Position numbers and translations under genes: made by a program. Under the pieces are notes generated by a model. That model searched no databases and was not told the origin of the DNA. It worked only from the letters and a program-made list of their open reading frames with translations. Below, piece after piece: positions 1 through 11,231 of a stretch of 64,000 bases of DNA (its first letter is position 1; every line of letters begins with the position of its first letter). The DNA comes from Larix kaempferi (taxonomy: Eukaryota; Streptophyta; Pinopsida; Pinales; Pinaceae): the NCBI GenBank assembly GCA_027924585.1, contig BSBM01000232.1:24959501-25023500 (forward strand). The letters are read 5' to 3'.

Positions 1-49
1 TTTAATTGGTTCCCTGGTTCTTCCCTTGTTCTTATCAGACATTCCTTAG

Positions 50-1140
50 TTAATTCCTGTAGGGTACAAGTTTGAATTCTTTCTTCCTTGGATCAAACTT
101 TCCCTTGGAATTTCCTCTTCCTACTTGATGTTCCTCAAATCTACCCTTGTTTTGTTCGTAGTAATGCATAGTCTTTTGGATAGCATCATACAAAGTCTTG
201 GGCTCCATAAATTCAATTATTTCTCTGTGATTATGGGGTAGTCCACTTAAGAATATTTGAATCTTTACCTTTTCATTTCTAAGGTAATCCAAATACCATA
301 ATAATTCTAGGAACTTGTTCACACATTCCTCCATTGTCACCTTTCCTAGCTTTAGCTCATGAAAATCCTTGCTCTTATTGTCATAGTACATTTCAAAAAG
401 GTATTTCTATTTGAAATACTTTTCAAACTTCTTTCATTCAATCTTCATTTCTTTGAGGCCCTTCACTTGTCGGAGGTGCTCCCACCAGATTGAAGCTCTA
501 CCATTCAAATTAAAATTGGCGATCTTGGCTTTCTCATTCCTGGAGAATTCACAGATCCTGAAGTACTTCTTCATTCCAAGATTCCATGCTTCAACCTCTT
601 GTACGATCTTACTCTCTCCATCAAATGTAGGCAGCCTTACTTTCTTGAATTCTCCAGATGAACTCTCTTTACAAGGCTTCCTTCTCTTAGATCTTCGGGC
701 TGAGCCCTCTAAACTGTTTGATGAGTTTCATGATCTACTCAATCTGGTACCTGAGGTGTATGATGGAGACGTGCTTATTCTCCTCCCGTGCGAACCTCTT
801 TCTTGGCATCGAGATCTTCCTTTAGAGTGACTGCTCGCACTCTTCCTGTCCTTGCTTCCATTGTTTTTATTTGACCCCATATTAGCATTTTGTTGAAGGT
901 CTGTTAGGATCTATAGTATGGTAGCATTGATCTGATGATGCTCTTCTTGTGCCTTGGTCAACCTTTCATTGAAACTTCTCATAGTATCGACCATTTCCAG
1001 AGGTGTGATTTGTGCCCTCTTTCCATTAGATTATGTTCATGTGTTACCTCCTTGCACATCTTCTCCAATAACATCTTCTTCATGTTCATAGGGGTCTTAC
1101 GCATCATCCATGATGATCATTCCATTAGCTGAATTCCTAG
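50..1140 (-). pseudogene. Ty3/gypsy gag remnant, stop-broken
   Basis: The minus strand reads as the gag (capsid/retrotrans_gag) region of a plant Ty3/gypsy LTR retrotransposon. The open C-terminal part (50-391) has the family pattern: YYDNKSKDFHELKLG, then FLELL, then a leucine-rich segment with LSGLPHN and a PKTLYDAI helix. Immediately upstream in the same frame lies the conserved WWEHLRQVKG block near 450-480. The frame there is broken: a TGA sits where the family has Trp (near 437) and a TAG follows about 10 codons later. Further upstream to about 1140 the frame is degraded but lysine/glutamate-rich as in gag N-termini. It lies just inside the primer site and LTR at 1309-3782, as expected for gag. 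Pol would lie left of the window. It is not expected to make protein. Confidence 0.8.
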
Positions 1141-1308
1141 TTCTTATGCTTGTTTCCCTTTTTCCTTTGTTATAACGGTTACTGTTGCCGCTAGAACTGT
1201 GCAAAAAGGGAAATTTTATTAGATAACACATTATTAAATATTGATAGTTACTTCAACATTACAGCACTAGCTTTCTCCTATACTCAGAGGCCTAGTGTTG
1301 AAACCACT

Positions 1309-1320
1309 ACTCTGACACCA
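1309..1320 (-). promoter_or_regulatory. Primer-binding site (tRNA-Met type) of gypsy element
   Basis: The minus strand reads TGGTGTCAGAGT, close to the initiator-tRNA-Met primer site TGGTATCAGAGC. It lies three bases inside the LTR that starts at 1324, which fixes the orientation of the element as minus. Confidence 0.75.
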
Positions 1321-1323
1321 CTT

Positions 1324-3782
1324 TGTCACGTCCCCACAACCTCAATGGTCCATCGTGACCACATGGGATACTTTTCTTTCTTTTTCGAGATGGGTCTATG
1401 TCTCTTTTATTAAGTTTATTACTGCATAGTTGGCTGCACCATACATTTTTATTTTTCTTAGCGACGCACCATGCACATCATAACTTAGTCTAAGCACAGT
1501 ATTGTACGCACTAATTTTTTCCTTTGCGCAAATTTTGCACTTATCAGTTTTCTGTCATGTAGATACGATGTGCACATTAAATCCGACCGTTGTACAACCC
1601 ATCATGCGACAACCTTTAACCCTTGTGTGACAACCGCCATGCATGATAATCACTACGTGGCAACCTAAGCTCGTAATGACTAGTCATTGACTTCTTGCAA
1701 GGTTGGCGTTGAATGCATAATGGGGCTTCATATGCAGGATTCATCTATATACAAGCAATCATGAAATGTAACAGTAAGAAACCAACACTTAATTACCAGG
1801 AATCATGATTACTATTAACTAAGACAATTCATATTCACAACTACTAATTACATCATACATCTTCATCATTCCAATCGACATTCATACAATGGAATCGAAA
1901 TAACAACAATGAGACATAAAGTAGACACTTATCTTGATTGTAACTTCTCTGAGCAACTAATTACGCAAGAGCAACATTCCACCCAACCGTAGGCACTTTA
2001 TCTAGCATATACTATTTATGCTAAGAGGCCACCCCCGTGCTTGGCACGATTGCCTTAAGGAAAGGGGAACTATTTAAGGCTCACTCCTAGTCAATAAGCA
2101 CAATTACACAACCAAGTTATCTCACAGCTAGGTTAATAGGTTGTCCACAGTCACACAAACTCAATCTTCGGCTAAGCTAGTGCACAACTGGGATAACAAG
2201 ATGCAAAGGTAACAGAGGGGAAATGCTAAACCAATGAGCTCACCACAGAGTTACATACATCTCTATCAGACTTAGCCAGCTAGGGGTCCACAATACCTAC
2301 CCCACACAACACCAAGAAGGTACTCCTTCTCTGCTTAACAGTCCCTTGGGTGTCACCTTCTTCCAGGTGTTATTCAATGTGTGTGTAGAAAGATCACCCA
2401 AACCCCCATCATTTTCCATGAGGTCACAAACTTCACTAATCTCATTAGCCAGTTTCGTGGTCCATACCACTCTTGGATTCCATACCACTCAGTCAATGCC
2501 TTAGGGTTATAGACAAATCAAGGAAAGTTGAAGAAAAAATCATATATAGTTCACAGTCAGAGTTTCAAGCACCTCACGCGGACTCTACCAGCTTGGGGTC
2601 CACATTACCTGCCCTACACAACACCAAGATGGTACCCCTTCTTTGCTCAATAGTTCCCAGGGTGTTTCCTTCCTCTATGTGCAATGCAGTGTGTGCGTAG
2701 AAAGACCACCCAAACCTTGTTCATCTACCAGAATGTTACAGTCTCGACTATGCACATCCAACTACCTACCAAGGAATAACTCTAGTGATTATCCAATTGA
2801 CCATTCAGGTTAGAATGAGACTAACAATCACCCATGACCAACATAACATCAAAATAGCAGGGAGAAATAGGGATGTCTGGCACGCAATGATACTGGTGTA
2901 GAATTCAATAAGTCCAGGATATGCTTATGACAACTGGGCGTGCTACAGATGGTTCATAGGAAACTTCACAACTGTTAGGCACACTCATACGGTTTTGGAA
3001 CAATTTTGCAACTGTTGTTATACAACACGAATTCTTGGCACACAAGCACAAAGTCAACAACTAGGACATTCCTCCAGCTTTCACCAATAGAAAAACATGG
3101 GAGAATATCTAAGGGATGCGATCATAGACTCCATTCTCGAATTCCAATCATGACCACAAACCCAAACTCAAGACCCACTCTCAGATGGATAACACGAATG
3201 GTAGACACATACACAGGAGAGTAACTTTGTTTGCACCAACCCCCAACTAACATATAATTTAAGGATTAAATTCAATTTGACCGATGGCTTACCCAATAAG
3301 AAATCCCCTTATTCTAATTTTGCAGGGCGAATGGCACAAGAAATATCAAACCTACGCCTTCCCTTTCCCGAGACAATAACTGCCTCAACTACTTTCCTCT
3401 TGGAAGAATTAAATGATTAGGATGCATGAGTCAATTTGGTAGTTGATGGCTCATAAGTTCTTTCTTTGACACTTGGATTTCATCTATTGGCCTCATGGGT
3501 TAATATGTCTCTCCCTAACCTTAGGAAAATCATGCCTCTTTCTCTTGTTGCATTGCACAATCAGCTGTGGGTTTTCTTTATTAATATCATGCATATATAC
3601 ATCACCTTTACAATTCTATTATGCTTGACCAATGCATTCTTCACCAAGCATATTTAATTGGTGTGTGTGTGTGTATATATATATCGCTATGTAAGGACTC
3701 CTCACCATGTCCCTTAAAAAATTCACCAATGTTACATCATTTACATATCATATGCCAAGGGGTCAAAACTGGGGACATTACA
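1324..3782 (-). mobile_element. 5' LTR of minus-strand Ty3/gypsy element (2459 bp)
   Basis: The LTR starts TGTCACGTCCCC on the plus strand and ends GGGGACATTACA; these are imperfect inverted termini with canonical TG..CA ends. The inner end abuts the primer-binding site, and gag follows. A TATA-like stretch on the minus strand lies near 1744-1755. The LTR contains a divergent 128-bp direct duplication (2278-2406 and 2590-2717) and a short TG/TA microsatellite (3661-3685). Its partner LTR lies outside the window, so a target-site duplication cannot be checked. The short ORFs inside show no recognisable coding potential. Confidence 0.75.
2278..2717. repeat. Direct duplication inside the gypsy LTR (two ~128-bp copies)
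   Basis: The block beginning AGCTAGGGGTCCACA (2278-2406) recurs with substitutions as AGCTTGGGGTCCACA (2590-2717). Both copies continue through an ACACAACACCAAGA core and end in GAAAGA-CACCCAAACC. The divergence indicates an old duplication within this LTR family. Confidence 0.75.
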
Positions 3783-4426
3783 ATTATTAAGTGAGTTTAA
3801 TTAACCTTAGATTGGTATTAGGTGCATGGATGAAAATTGGTATCATCTAAGTAAAATTAAGAAATTGATTAAAATTAGAAAATTAAGTAATAAAAGGGGG
3901 AAAGACCAAGGGAAAGGGGCCGATCTTGCTGGTTTAGGGATATTTTCTAGTTTAGAGTGTTTTTTCTTTTCTTTTCTTTTAGTTGTTTGTGACTTCATTT
4001 GTTTGAGGGGTAGATTAAGGAGGAGGACATTGTTGTACTGAGGTTGATAGGGAAGAGAGTAAGGTCTTAGCTAGTTTGACATAGGGTTAAATGTTGAGGG
4101 ATCAGGGGCCTCAACTTTTGCTAAGGGTTTGGTTGGGTGGAGAGTTGTTCCCCAACTATTGTTGCTAATATTGGAGCTGGTGACTGGATAGAAGCAAAGG
4201 TCTATTTGCACAGTTGGTTAAGTTGGTCATCGATAAGGTAAGTAGAGGTTCTTCTCCTTATGTTACGATTGTTAAATTTGTAACTTCTCACTTAATTTGA
4301 GTTGTTGGTGATAATTGAAACTGCTTGACTATAGTTAATTAACTGGTTTATTGGTTTGAATTCCTCCCTTACCTTCCCTTTGTGTGGTTCTAATCCCTTT
4401 TTAAAAACAAAGAATATTTCTATAAA

Positions 4427-4497
4427 GGTTTTTGGAGTTTCTACTTCGAAACGTTGACAATATCACTTTCTCAATCGTAGTAGAAACTCCAAAAACC
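4427..4497. repeat. Perfect 18-bp inverted repeat with 35-nt loop
   Basis: The arm GGTTTTTGGAGTTTCTAC (4427-4444) is repeated as its exact reverse complement at 4480-4497. The 35-base loop is unrelated. It could form a hairpin or be the footprint of a small MITE; no target-site duplication was identified. Confidence 0.8.
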
Positions 4498-4551
4498 GTA
4501 ATACAAACACGACGAACTGCAAATTCTTAGCTCACAATAACAAAGAATATG

Positions 4552-4671
4552 TTAAATTCTACTAGATATATGAGCTATATTAGAATTATTAATTGATACA
4601 AAGAATATATTAGAGAGGTCACTTAAATTCTACTAGATGTATGAGCTGTATTAGAATTATTAATTGATTAT
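4552..4671. repeat. Short direct repeat, period ~71 bp
   Basis: A block of about 48 bases (TTAAATTCTACTAGAT... to ...TTATTAATTGAT) occurs twice, at about 4552-4599 and 4623-4670, with few differences. The second copy is preceded by a repeat of CAAAGAATAT, consistent with local tandem duplication. Confidence 0.75.
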
Positions 4672-5667
4672 TTATGAGGTTAATGAATTTGATTATCAAT
4701 AGTCACATGATAAATTAGTTTCTTTATCTGAAAATTACTCTAATTATCTGCTATTTAATTATACTTAAAACTTGTTTAACAAAAGAAGACCCTTACAATT
4801 GATCAAAATTATAGCTACACTTCCATATTTGTTGAACACTTTAACAAAACAAAGCATTGCATTTGCATCAAGGATTCTAAGATCATCATTACAATCAACC
4901 ATTGCTCCAAAAGAAAAAGAAAAAAACATTAAAAAGGCCATTGAAATAAAGACTCACCTTAATAACTTTAATAAAAATGATGGGTTGAAAACTAGCCTAG
5001 GTTAAGATCCATGCATTGCACCACTAGTGGAGTGGAAGCCCAAGTTAACCTTACTCCAATTATTTTAAATTTTAGAATTAATTTGAACTAAAAATTAATT
5101 AAATTAAAATAATCAATGATGAAATTAATTAAAATAAAGAGTTATATAATCATTTAGTTAGAATTAATTTCTAGCTATAAAATAAAAAGAGTAATCCATC
5201 TAACCCCACCAACGGGCCACCGTATCCTTGACAACTAAAACAACAAATAATTTTTACAATAATAAGTATGTTGAATTGATTAAAATAATCTTAATATTTG
5301 AGATATTAAATTGTTTTTTTCCATAAAAACTACTACTTTTTTATTTTATAAAAAAAAAAGTTTCAGTCAAACCGGAAGACCTGTAGATACAAAAATGCTA
5401 CTTTTATGATGAGTGATAGAGTTCTTATAGTTCTAGATTATATACAAAATAATTACATTCATCCTTGATCCGGCTATTTGTATATGCTCGAGTGATATAG
5501 ATACAGTTAAACTTTCCTAGAAACAAAATGCATTTAAACTTCATACGAAAACATTGAAATGAAAAATAGCCATGTAGGCCTAAAGCCTCTGGATTTTGAT
5601 ATGCTTTTGAAGGAGAAAAACGGGAGGAGGAATCCCCATCATCAATCTTCACATTTTCATCTAAATT

Positions 5668-6501
5668 CTAAGGAATGACCAATCCTGGCAAGTTTATGTC
5701 CATTGAAGAGTTGGAATTATGAATCTTGCCAAAGTCCCGAATAGAGTCTTGTAGCACTGCTATTATTTTTTCTTGAGCAACATATTTCTCTTTCCAGAAT
5801 TCTATCTCATCACCGTAGTATCTCCAAATGTTGTTACAGTTGAGCCCTTGATTAGGTTGACAACCTCCAACCCAGTACTGAACAACAATATAATTTAGGA
5901 TTTCAAAAAACTCGTCACCATAATGAAAGAAACCACATAAAAGGAAAAATAAGAGATCTTCAAATATAGACCCGCTAGCCTATTTAGTTACCTCTGCAAC
6001 AATAGTTTATCTACACAATTGAATTACTTGGAAATTCAAAGACAAACCTTCAGCCTTTTGACTTTCACCATCCCATAACTACTCTTCGTTCTTCTATTTG
6101 GTTCTCTAGGAATCATCACCACATCTCAACTAGATAATAGAGATGAGCTTGCCACCTTCAAAATTCACAAGGAGGTGAGTATCATTGCTCATAATAGAGT
6201 TCATGCCCTTGCTAATGTACTTCTCCAGTTGTGTGGATCGATGTTTCAATTACCTTCGAAGAAACAACAACTAAAATCCACAATTCCACAAGCAATGAAT
6301 CGTGCCAAAGAAGGAGACACAATAATATTCATCTAGTGTCTAGAACCATCCCCAATCTTGTCGATTCTGTGGGAGGAGATCCACCGTACTGAAGTGATCG
6401 CCATTTCCATCAATTCCATGCAATCGAAGGGAGTTGTTAGAAGCAGATTCATTCACCGCGTAGGATAAAAGAGAACCAAAACGCCCCGCTTTTCCGGCCA
6501 T
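5668..6501 (-). pseudogene. Unrecognised decayed gene with spliced C-terminal exon
   Basis: I do not recognise the product. On the minus strand an ATG at 6501 opens a 53-codon frame beginning MAGKAGRFGSLLSY and ending in TAG at 6340. In another frame, 6332-6048 reads as coding except for five in-frame stops, all TGA, each one transition from CGA (Arg). It runs into MIPREPNRRTKSSYGMVKV and KRLK, then a GT donor at 6047. A 170-bp intron ends in AG at 5878. The next exon (5877-5668) joins in phase 0, starts YWVGGCQPNQG, contains WRYYGDEIEFWKEKYVAQEK and a predicted helix, and ends ...LPGLVIP plus TAG. A TATA-like box lies about 210 bp upstream of the ATG. The start exon may belong to the same gene with a frameshift or missed intron between. 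A host gene decayed by CpG deamination is favoured; a transposon-encoded protein is possible. Confidence 0.4.
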
Positions 6502-6710
6502 TTTGGGATAACAACCGGTTAAATTTCTTGCTCAAAATTGTTATTTTCGTAATTTTGTAATTTCTACAATCGGAATTGCATATTCAGGACTAATTGCCCA
6601 ATTTTAAAACTACCCAGATCGTCGAAATTGCGATTTGAGCACTCCAAAGGGTGATTTTGACAAGAATTGCTTTGACGGATTCCAGCGAGTCGGGGGCGTT
6701 TTGATTAGCC

Positions 6711-6719
6711 ATTATATAG
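6711..6719 (-). promoter_or_regulatory. Candidate TATA box of the decayed gene
   Basis: The minus strand reads GCTATATAATGG about 210 bp upstream of the ATG at 6501. Spacing and sequence fit a plant core promoter, but function is inferred only. Confidence 0.3.
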
Positions 6720-7583
6720 CTCCTTCATTCACTGGCCCCTAAACTCATTAAAAACACGATTAAGATCCAAATATATCATTGAATTCCCATGCCAATTGTC
6801 GATTTCTCCACTCATATCACTTACGCTACCATCCAGGATTAAATTCCTATAATTTTTGTTCATGGAGTCCGAATTAGGGGTTAGGTTGTATATTGGTTGC
6901 ACTGTTACTTATTAGAGTCCCTGTAGTAAGATTGCAAGCCAAATTTGCTCGTTGATCATCATCTTTATTTAGAGCCCGCAACAAATGGAAGAACCTAACC
7001 TCCCTAATATTGTTAGCTTCACTTCGGATCCTCCCGAGTAAATGACTTAATATTAAATCTTTTGGATTTGTGTGGATGGCTAAATGTCATATTAGAACCA
7101 TTGAGTCACGTTTAGGATATGAATTTCCATACTTGCCAAATAAACAAAGCTTCCACCTTATTATTCATCACAACTCCCAATCCCCAAGCATACTCTTTCT
7201 CACGATTTCCTCCAGGGTAAAAAAGATCCCCCCTCGCACTTGCCAACCCTAGTGAGATATTATATTGTAAAATAAATGAAATAAGAATAGAACATGGGTG
7301 GGGACTCGGGGAGGATAACATCCCATCCCCAAAACTACTTGGGCTAAACCCAATTGTCTTCATTAGCAGACTCTTGAGGAATATTGCCCCACATTTATGT
7401 ATGGCATCTCTACTAAACTCGATAACATAAATTAGTATGCTTTAGTGAGGTTGATCCAAATTGGATACATATTAGTAATGAACTAGCCAAATGCCCTACA
7501 ACATTAACAATATTTTCAAATGTTAACAATTTAGTTATATTCTATAAATAATTAAATTAATATTCTATAATAACCCTTTAATC
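6720..7583. other. Intergenic, nothing recognised
   Basis: No coding frame, terminal repeat or tandem array was recognised here. Short ORFs at 7070-7363 overlap on both strands and look like chance frames. Confidence 0.5.
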
Positions 7584-7958
7584 TTTGCTCTTAATAATTT
7601 GATGGAAATTAGTTTATTATTATTATTATTTATGTAAAATTTTCTTCAAATTAGTATCATATAAATTTGTTGCATTTAGAGATGCATTCTAGAATTGGTA
7701 TAATATTTGCTCTTAATAATTTGATGGAAATTAATTTTTTATTATATTATTTTTTATGTAACATCTTTTTCAAAATTAGTATCATATAAATTTGTTGTTT
7801 GTTGCATTTAGAGATGCATTCTAGAATTGGTATAATATTTGCTCTTAATAATTTGATGGAAATTAGTTTTTTATTATATTATTTTTTATGTAACATTTTC
7901 TTCAAAATTAGTATCATATAAATTTGTTGCATTTAAAGATGCATTCCATAATTGGTAT
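7584..7958. repeat. Tandem array, three units of ~122-132 bp
   Basis: The unit starts TTTGCTCTTAATAATTTGAT and ends GAATTGGTATAATA. Copies begin at 7584, 7706 and 7838. Unit length varies because of T/A-run and GTTT indels. The composition is strongly AT-rich and there is no coding capacity. The following 500 bp (to 8486) is AT-rich with a TATATA run near 8131-8145 and nothing else recognised. Confidence 0.85.
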
Positions 7959-8486
7959 GAAATAGATTGTAATTTTTGTCAAATACATCCCATAAATTTA
8001 TGTGGACCAAGAGATACTAAAATAATTTTCACATGTGAAAGATAGCAAATTATTTCTCACATATAAAAAAATTATCTTACATTTACATTTTCATCTCAAA
8101 GAGATTCATACCTCTTAACATTTATAAGAGTTTATATATATATATGTGGGGAAATATACTATATTAATTTGATTCAAAACATTTATAAAATTAAATATTA
8201 TTATTTTATATTTTTTTTTATAGAAACGAGTAGTAATTTTCTATTAAAAGGAAGGATACAACCTAAATATTACATAACAAAATTAGGTTAGAGGTCATTC
8301 TTCCAAAATTCAAGCAGGTTACAAATAATTCCACAAGTCCTTGCTTGCAATGTTTTTAATTTTCTACAATATCCATAAATTATATGGCTAAAACAATAGA
8401 TTCTAATAAACTATTGTGAAAGCAAACTACATGTAAAACACACAAACTAACTATCAATTGGTGTCCATATGAACTTGAAATTCTTA

Positions 8487-8924
8487 CTAAGCATATGTTG
8501 GTCGGGAGGATGATCCTTCGACTGCTTCCTTGCTTTCCAATTGTAGCTCTAGCTGGGCCAAGAGATTTTCCAGCGTTGCTACCCTAGACTCAAGCTCTTC
8601 ATTTTTCTCTTGTTGCACCTCCAGCTTGGTCCTCAACGTTGTTACTTGATAGATGCACTCTTCTATGTCTAGGACTTGTTCCTTCTCTTCCTCCAACTTC
8701 CACTGCTCAATTCCTTGTTCTAGCTCTTGAAACTCCTGTCTCATAGCGGAGACTGAGCGACCCAATTGCCTATTTCTTGCTAGGAGCCTCATGAATATGT
8801 GCGGGAGGCAACAATCACCGCCATCTCGCCACCCTCCTGCTGCAATGATTTCTCTGCTAGTCTCAAACTCCCATTGTAGATATCCAGTGCTCCCTACACC
8901 ACGATCAAAAGCTAGAGTCTTCAC
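8487..8924 (-). CDS. Coiled-coil ORF, probably transposon-derived remnant
   Basis: I do not recognise this 145-codon frame. Residues ~60-135 are rich in Glu, Gln and Leu with heptad-like spacing (EFQELEQGIEQWKLEEEKEQ, then EELESRVATLENLLAQLELQ), so a coiled coil is likely. The N-terminal third contains LQWEFETSREIIAAGGW and a short Cys-Cys-His stretch. Upstream on the same strand to about 9400 the frame can be followed only across stops, through an Arg-rich segment and YHTALTNLDKEL. This suggests the open part is the tail of a longer decayed protein. A LINE RNase H remnant lies next to it on the same strand. Domesticated host function is not supported. Confidence 0.35.
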   Translation of the reverse strand: MKTLAFDRGVGSTGYLQWEFETSREIIAAGGWRDGGDCCLPHIFMRLLARNRQLGRSVSAMRQEFQELEQGIEQWKLEEEKEQVLDIEECIYQVTTLRTKLEVQQEKNEELESRVATLENLLAQLELQLESKEAVEGSSSRPTYA

Positions 8925-9389
8925 GCATATAATCGAACTTCCTTGCCTGCAACAACCCTATGTCACCTCTTCTCCATGCCAAAATAAACTAGGAATATAA
9001 TGCTCCTTACCACCTGAAGTCATGATTAATTCCTTATCAAGGTTCGTTAATGCAGTGTGATATGAAGGACGATCTTGATCGTGCACCAGTATCGAGGGCT
9101 TTCTAACCTTGTCTGACTCCATTGCAATGGACAAGACCGCCTGTACTGCCCTCCTCCTTCTATCATTTATCTTGATCCTATGATACCTCGTGCATACACA
9201 TGCTTCCTCACCTATCGCCTTCGCCTACCTCGACGTCTTGTTAGCATGAGAGGATCGATGATGTTGGTCACATAATCCATGCACACGATTGGGCCTGAAC
9301 ATATTCCTAACTCCCAGGTTACATGCTAGCACCATAGACCCTCTTGCCTTTGAATTGGAGTGTCGATGCCCTACTTCAATTTGCTTTCA

Positions 9390-9795
9390 CACTCTTGAAT
9401 TAGGGTATTGGTTCGTGAATTTCATTGTTATTGTTGAATTTTAGGACCCCCACAGGAAGTGCATAGGCCACGGTTGCCAATTGGTCTGCTTCCTTATTGT
9501 TTTTTCAAAGAATATGGTAAAATTGGTATTGTCCAAACTTTCCTATCAAGCTGTTTGTTCTTTCATAGATTCTTGAGAGCCTGAAGTTTAATGGTGCAGA
9601 CTTGTTTATGAAATCCTTGATTGTTACAATTGATTCTGTGAGGATTTGAACATCTTGGATCCTTGCATTTAGTAGAATTTTTATACCTTGATATAGTGCA
9701 AAGGCTTTTGCAATGTTATTGGAGGATGATCCCAATTCTCAAGCAAATTTTTCCTGCGTATTTCTTTTAAGATCTATTATTTCCCCTCCCACTCC
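9390..9795 (-). pseudogene. LINE-type RNase H domain remnant
   Basis: The minus strand carries the RNase H domain found at the C-terminus of many plant L1-like LINEs. The core reads SSNNIAKAFALYQGIKILL with an acidic strand (ILTESIVTIKDFI) after it, then a stop near 9505. In the same frame after that stop comes KNNKEADQLATVAYAL, the conserved C-terminal N..AD.LA block of RNase H. The reverse transcriptase that should precede it is missing. Archaeal-type RNase H of a Ty3/gypsy element is the alternative, but the NNxAxAxALYQG signature fits LINEs better. Confidence 0.65.
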
Positions 9796-9881
9796 CGCGA
9801 CCCCTAAAATTAAATATCATTTACAATACACCAAATAATAAACTTTAATGAATGAAAAATTAATATAAATATTTGAAAAAC

Positions 9882-10210
9882 TTTGGAGATATTTCATTCT
9901 CGAAAAGATAAATCAACTTTAACTATACGATATTGACTAAAACCATAACTATAGAGACAAACTAATATAAAACTTTATTTCAAATTCTATGTTTGGAGAT
10001 ATTTCATTCTCGAAAAGTTAAATCAACTTTAACTATACGATATTGACTAAAACCATGACTATAGAGACAAACTAATATAAAACTTTATTTCAAATTCTAT
10101 GTTTGGAGATATTTCATTCTCGAAAAGATAAATCAACTTTAACTATACGATATTGACTAAAACCATGACTATAGAGACAAACTAATATAAAACTTTATTT
10201 CAAATTCTAT
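9882..10210. repeat. Tandem array, three units of 110 bp
   Basis: Units start TTTGGAGATATTTCATTCTC at 9882, 9992 and 10102 and end CAAATTCTAT. The copies are almost identical, differing by single substitutions, so the array is recent. There is no coding potential. It resembles a short satellite or minisatellite block. Confidence 0.9.
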
Positions 10211-10920
10211 AATAATATTGACCATACCTTATAATTAATTTTATTTTATATATACAAATTCAAATTGATATTTCAATTTTATTTAAAAATATGCATATTT
10301 TATTATCTATTTTGATTTTTTTTGAGATGTTAAAATCTATCATAATTATGTTATCAATTGGCATTTATAATTTGTGTAGTCTAAAAGTTTGACGATTTCA
10401 AACGGAAAATTCTAATTTTTCTGACACGATTTTGAAAAAATCTAGCAGAAATTTTAAAAAATCCTAGTTACAACTATCAAACTCTGAAATTTTGGGTGCC
10501 CCAGGGGTTTTTGATGGTGTTGAATCCGTTTCTACCATCAAAATATCCATTAAAACACAACTAAATGCATATTTTGCTAAATAAAAAACGTTGGATTCTA
10601 GAGAAAAGCCCTCGTCTAAGCAAAATTGTCGAATATTTAGACGACTTCTTTATAATTATGTTATCAATTGACATTAAGGATAATCATTATTGGTTATTCA
10701 AAAAAACTACCTCATCTAAAATTAACTAATTGATTGTTCATAATAGGATAGACTTTCACTCCTCAAAATACTTTTAGATGGGTCATTATTGGTCTCTATA
10801 CACTATTACAAGATTTGTTGTGACACTATTACAAGATTTGTTGTTCTCCCTTTCACTAGAAAACTACCACAAGATTTGTGGTTCTCCCTTCCACTAGAAA
10901 ACTACCACATATTATAATTA
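10211..10920. other. AT-rich stretch with short local repeats
   Basis: No gene recognised. A small imperfect hairpin occurs around 10510-10541 (TTTTGATGGT ... ACCATCAAAA). Around 10800-10915 the phrases ACAAGATTTGT and TTCTCCCTT-CACTAGAAAA each recur in tandem. These look like replication-slippage repeats. Confidence 0.6.
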
Positions 10921-10924
10921 ATTA

Positions 10925-11130
10925 GGAATATATATATATATATATCTTTTTCAACGAAGAAGGTGCATGGGAAACCCACCAATACTTCCCCACATTTCAT
11001 GGATGGTAAGGGTGGTAAACCGTCGGCCAACAATAGCAGAAGGCCTAACCCCGTAGGACTCAAGGCTCGAACTCGTGACCTCCCCTCGCACCGAGAGAGT
11101 GCGCGCACGTCTTACCAATTAAGCTAACAA
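10925..11130 (-). mobile_element. tRNA-derived SINE
   Basis: The minus strand begins with a tRNA-like head. The A box reads TAGCTTAATTGG (plus coordinates 11115-11126) and the B box GAGTTCGAGCC (11064-11074), about 40 bp apart, which is the RNA polymerase III internal promoter layout. The body continues through GGTGGGTTTCCCATGCACC and ends in an A/TA-rich tail (10929-10950). The cloverleaf is not complete enough for a functional tRNA and the unit is too long. No clear target-site duplication was found. A homopurine/homopyrimidine tract (11166-11231, T/C on plus) lies just beyond the head. Confidence 0.75.
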
Positions 11131-11165
11131 TGACATATTTGCTTTCATAAAATATGATGTGCATA

Positions 11166-11231
11166 TTGTTGTCTCTTTTTTCTTTTCTTTTCTTTCTTCT
11201 TCTTCTTCTTTCTCTTTTTTTTTTTTTCTCT
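11166..11231 (+). repeat. Pyrimidine (CT-rich) low-complexity tract
   Basis: About 65 bases of almost pure T/C with CTT triplet runs. It produces spurious Leu/Ser/Phe (plus) and Arg/Lys (minus) ORFs. Confidence 0.9.

Larger units (their letters stand above)
3783..5667. other. AT-rich intergenic stretch, no gene recognised
   Basis: The 1.9 kb flanking the gypsy LTR is AT-rich. It holds no coding frame that resembles a known protein. It contains the short hairpin at 4427-4497 and the small direct repeat at 4552-4671, listed separately. The remaining short ORFs look random. Confidence 0.6.

Noticed and set aside
11041-11130. Possible tRNA gene on the minus strand
   Set aside because: A and B boxes are present, but the acceptor stem does not close and the sequence continues into a SINE body with a TA tail.
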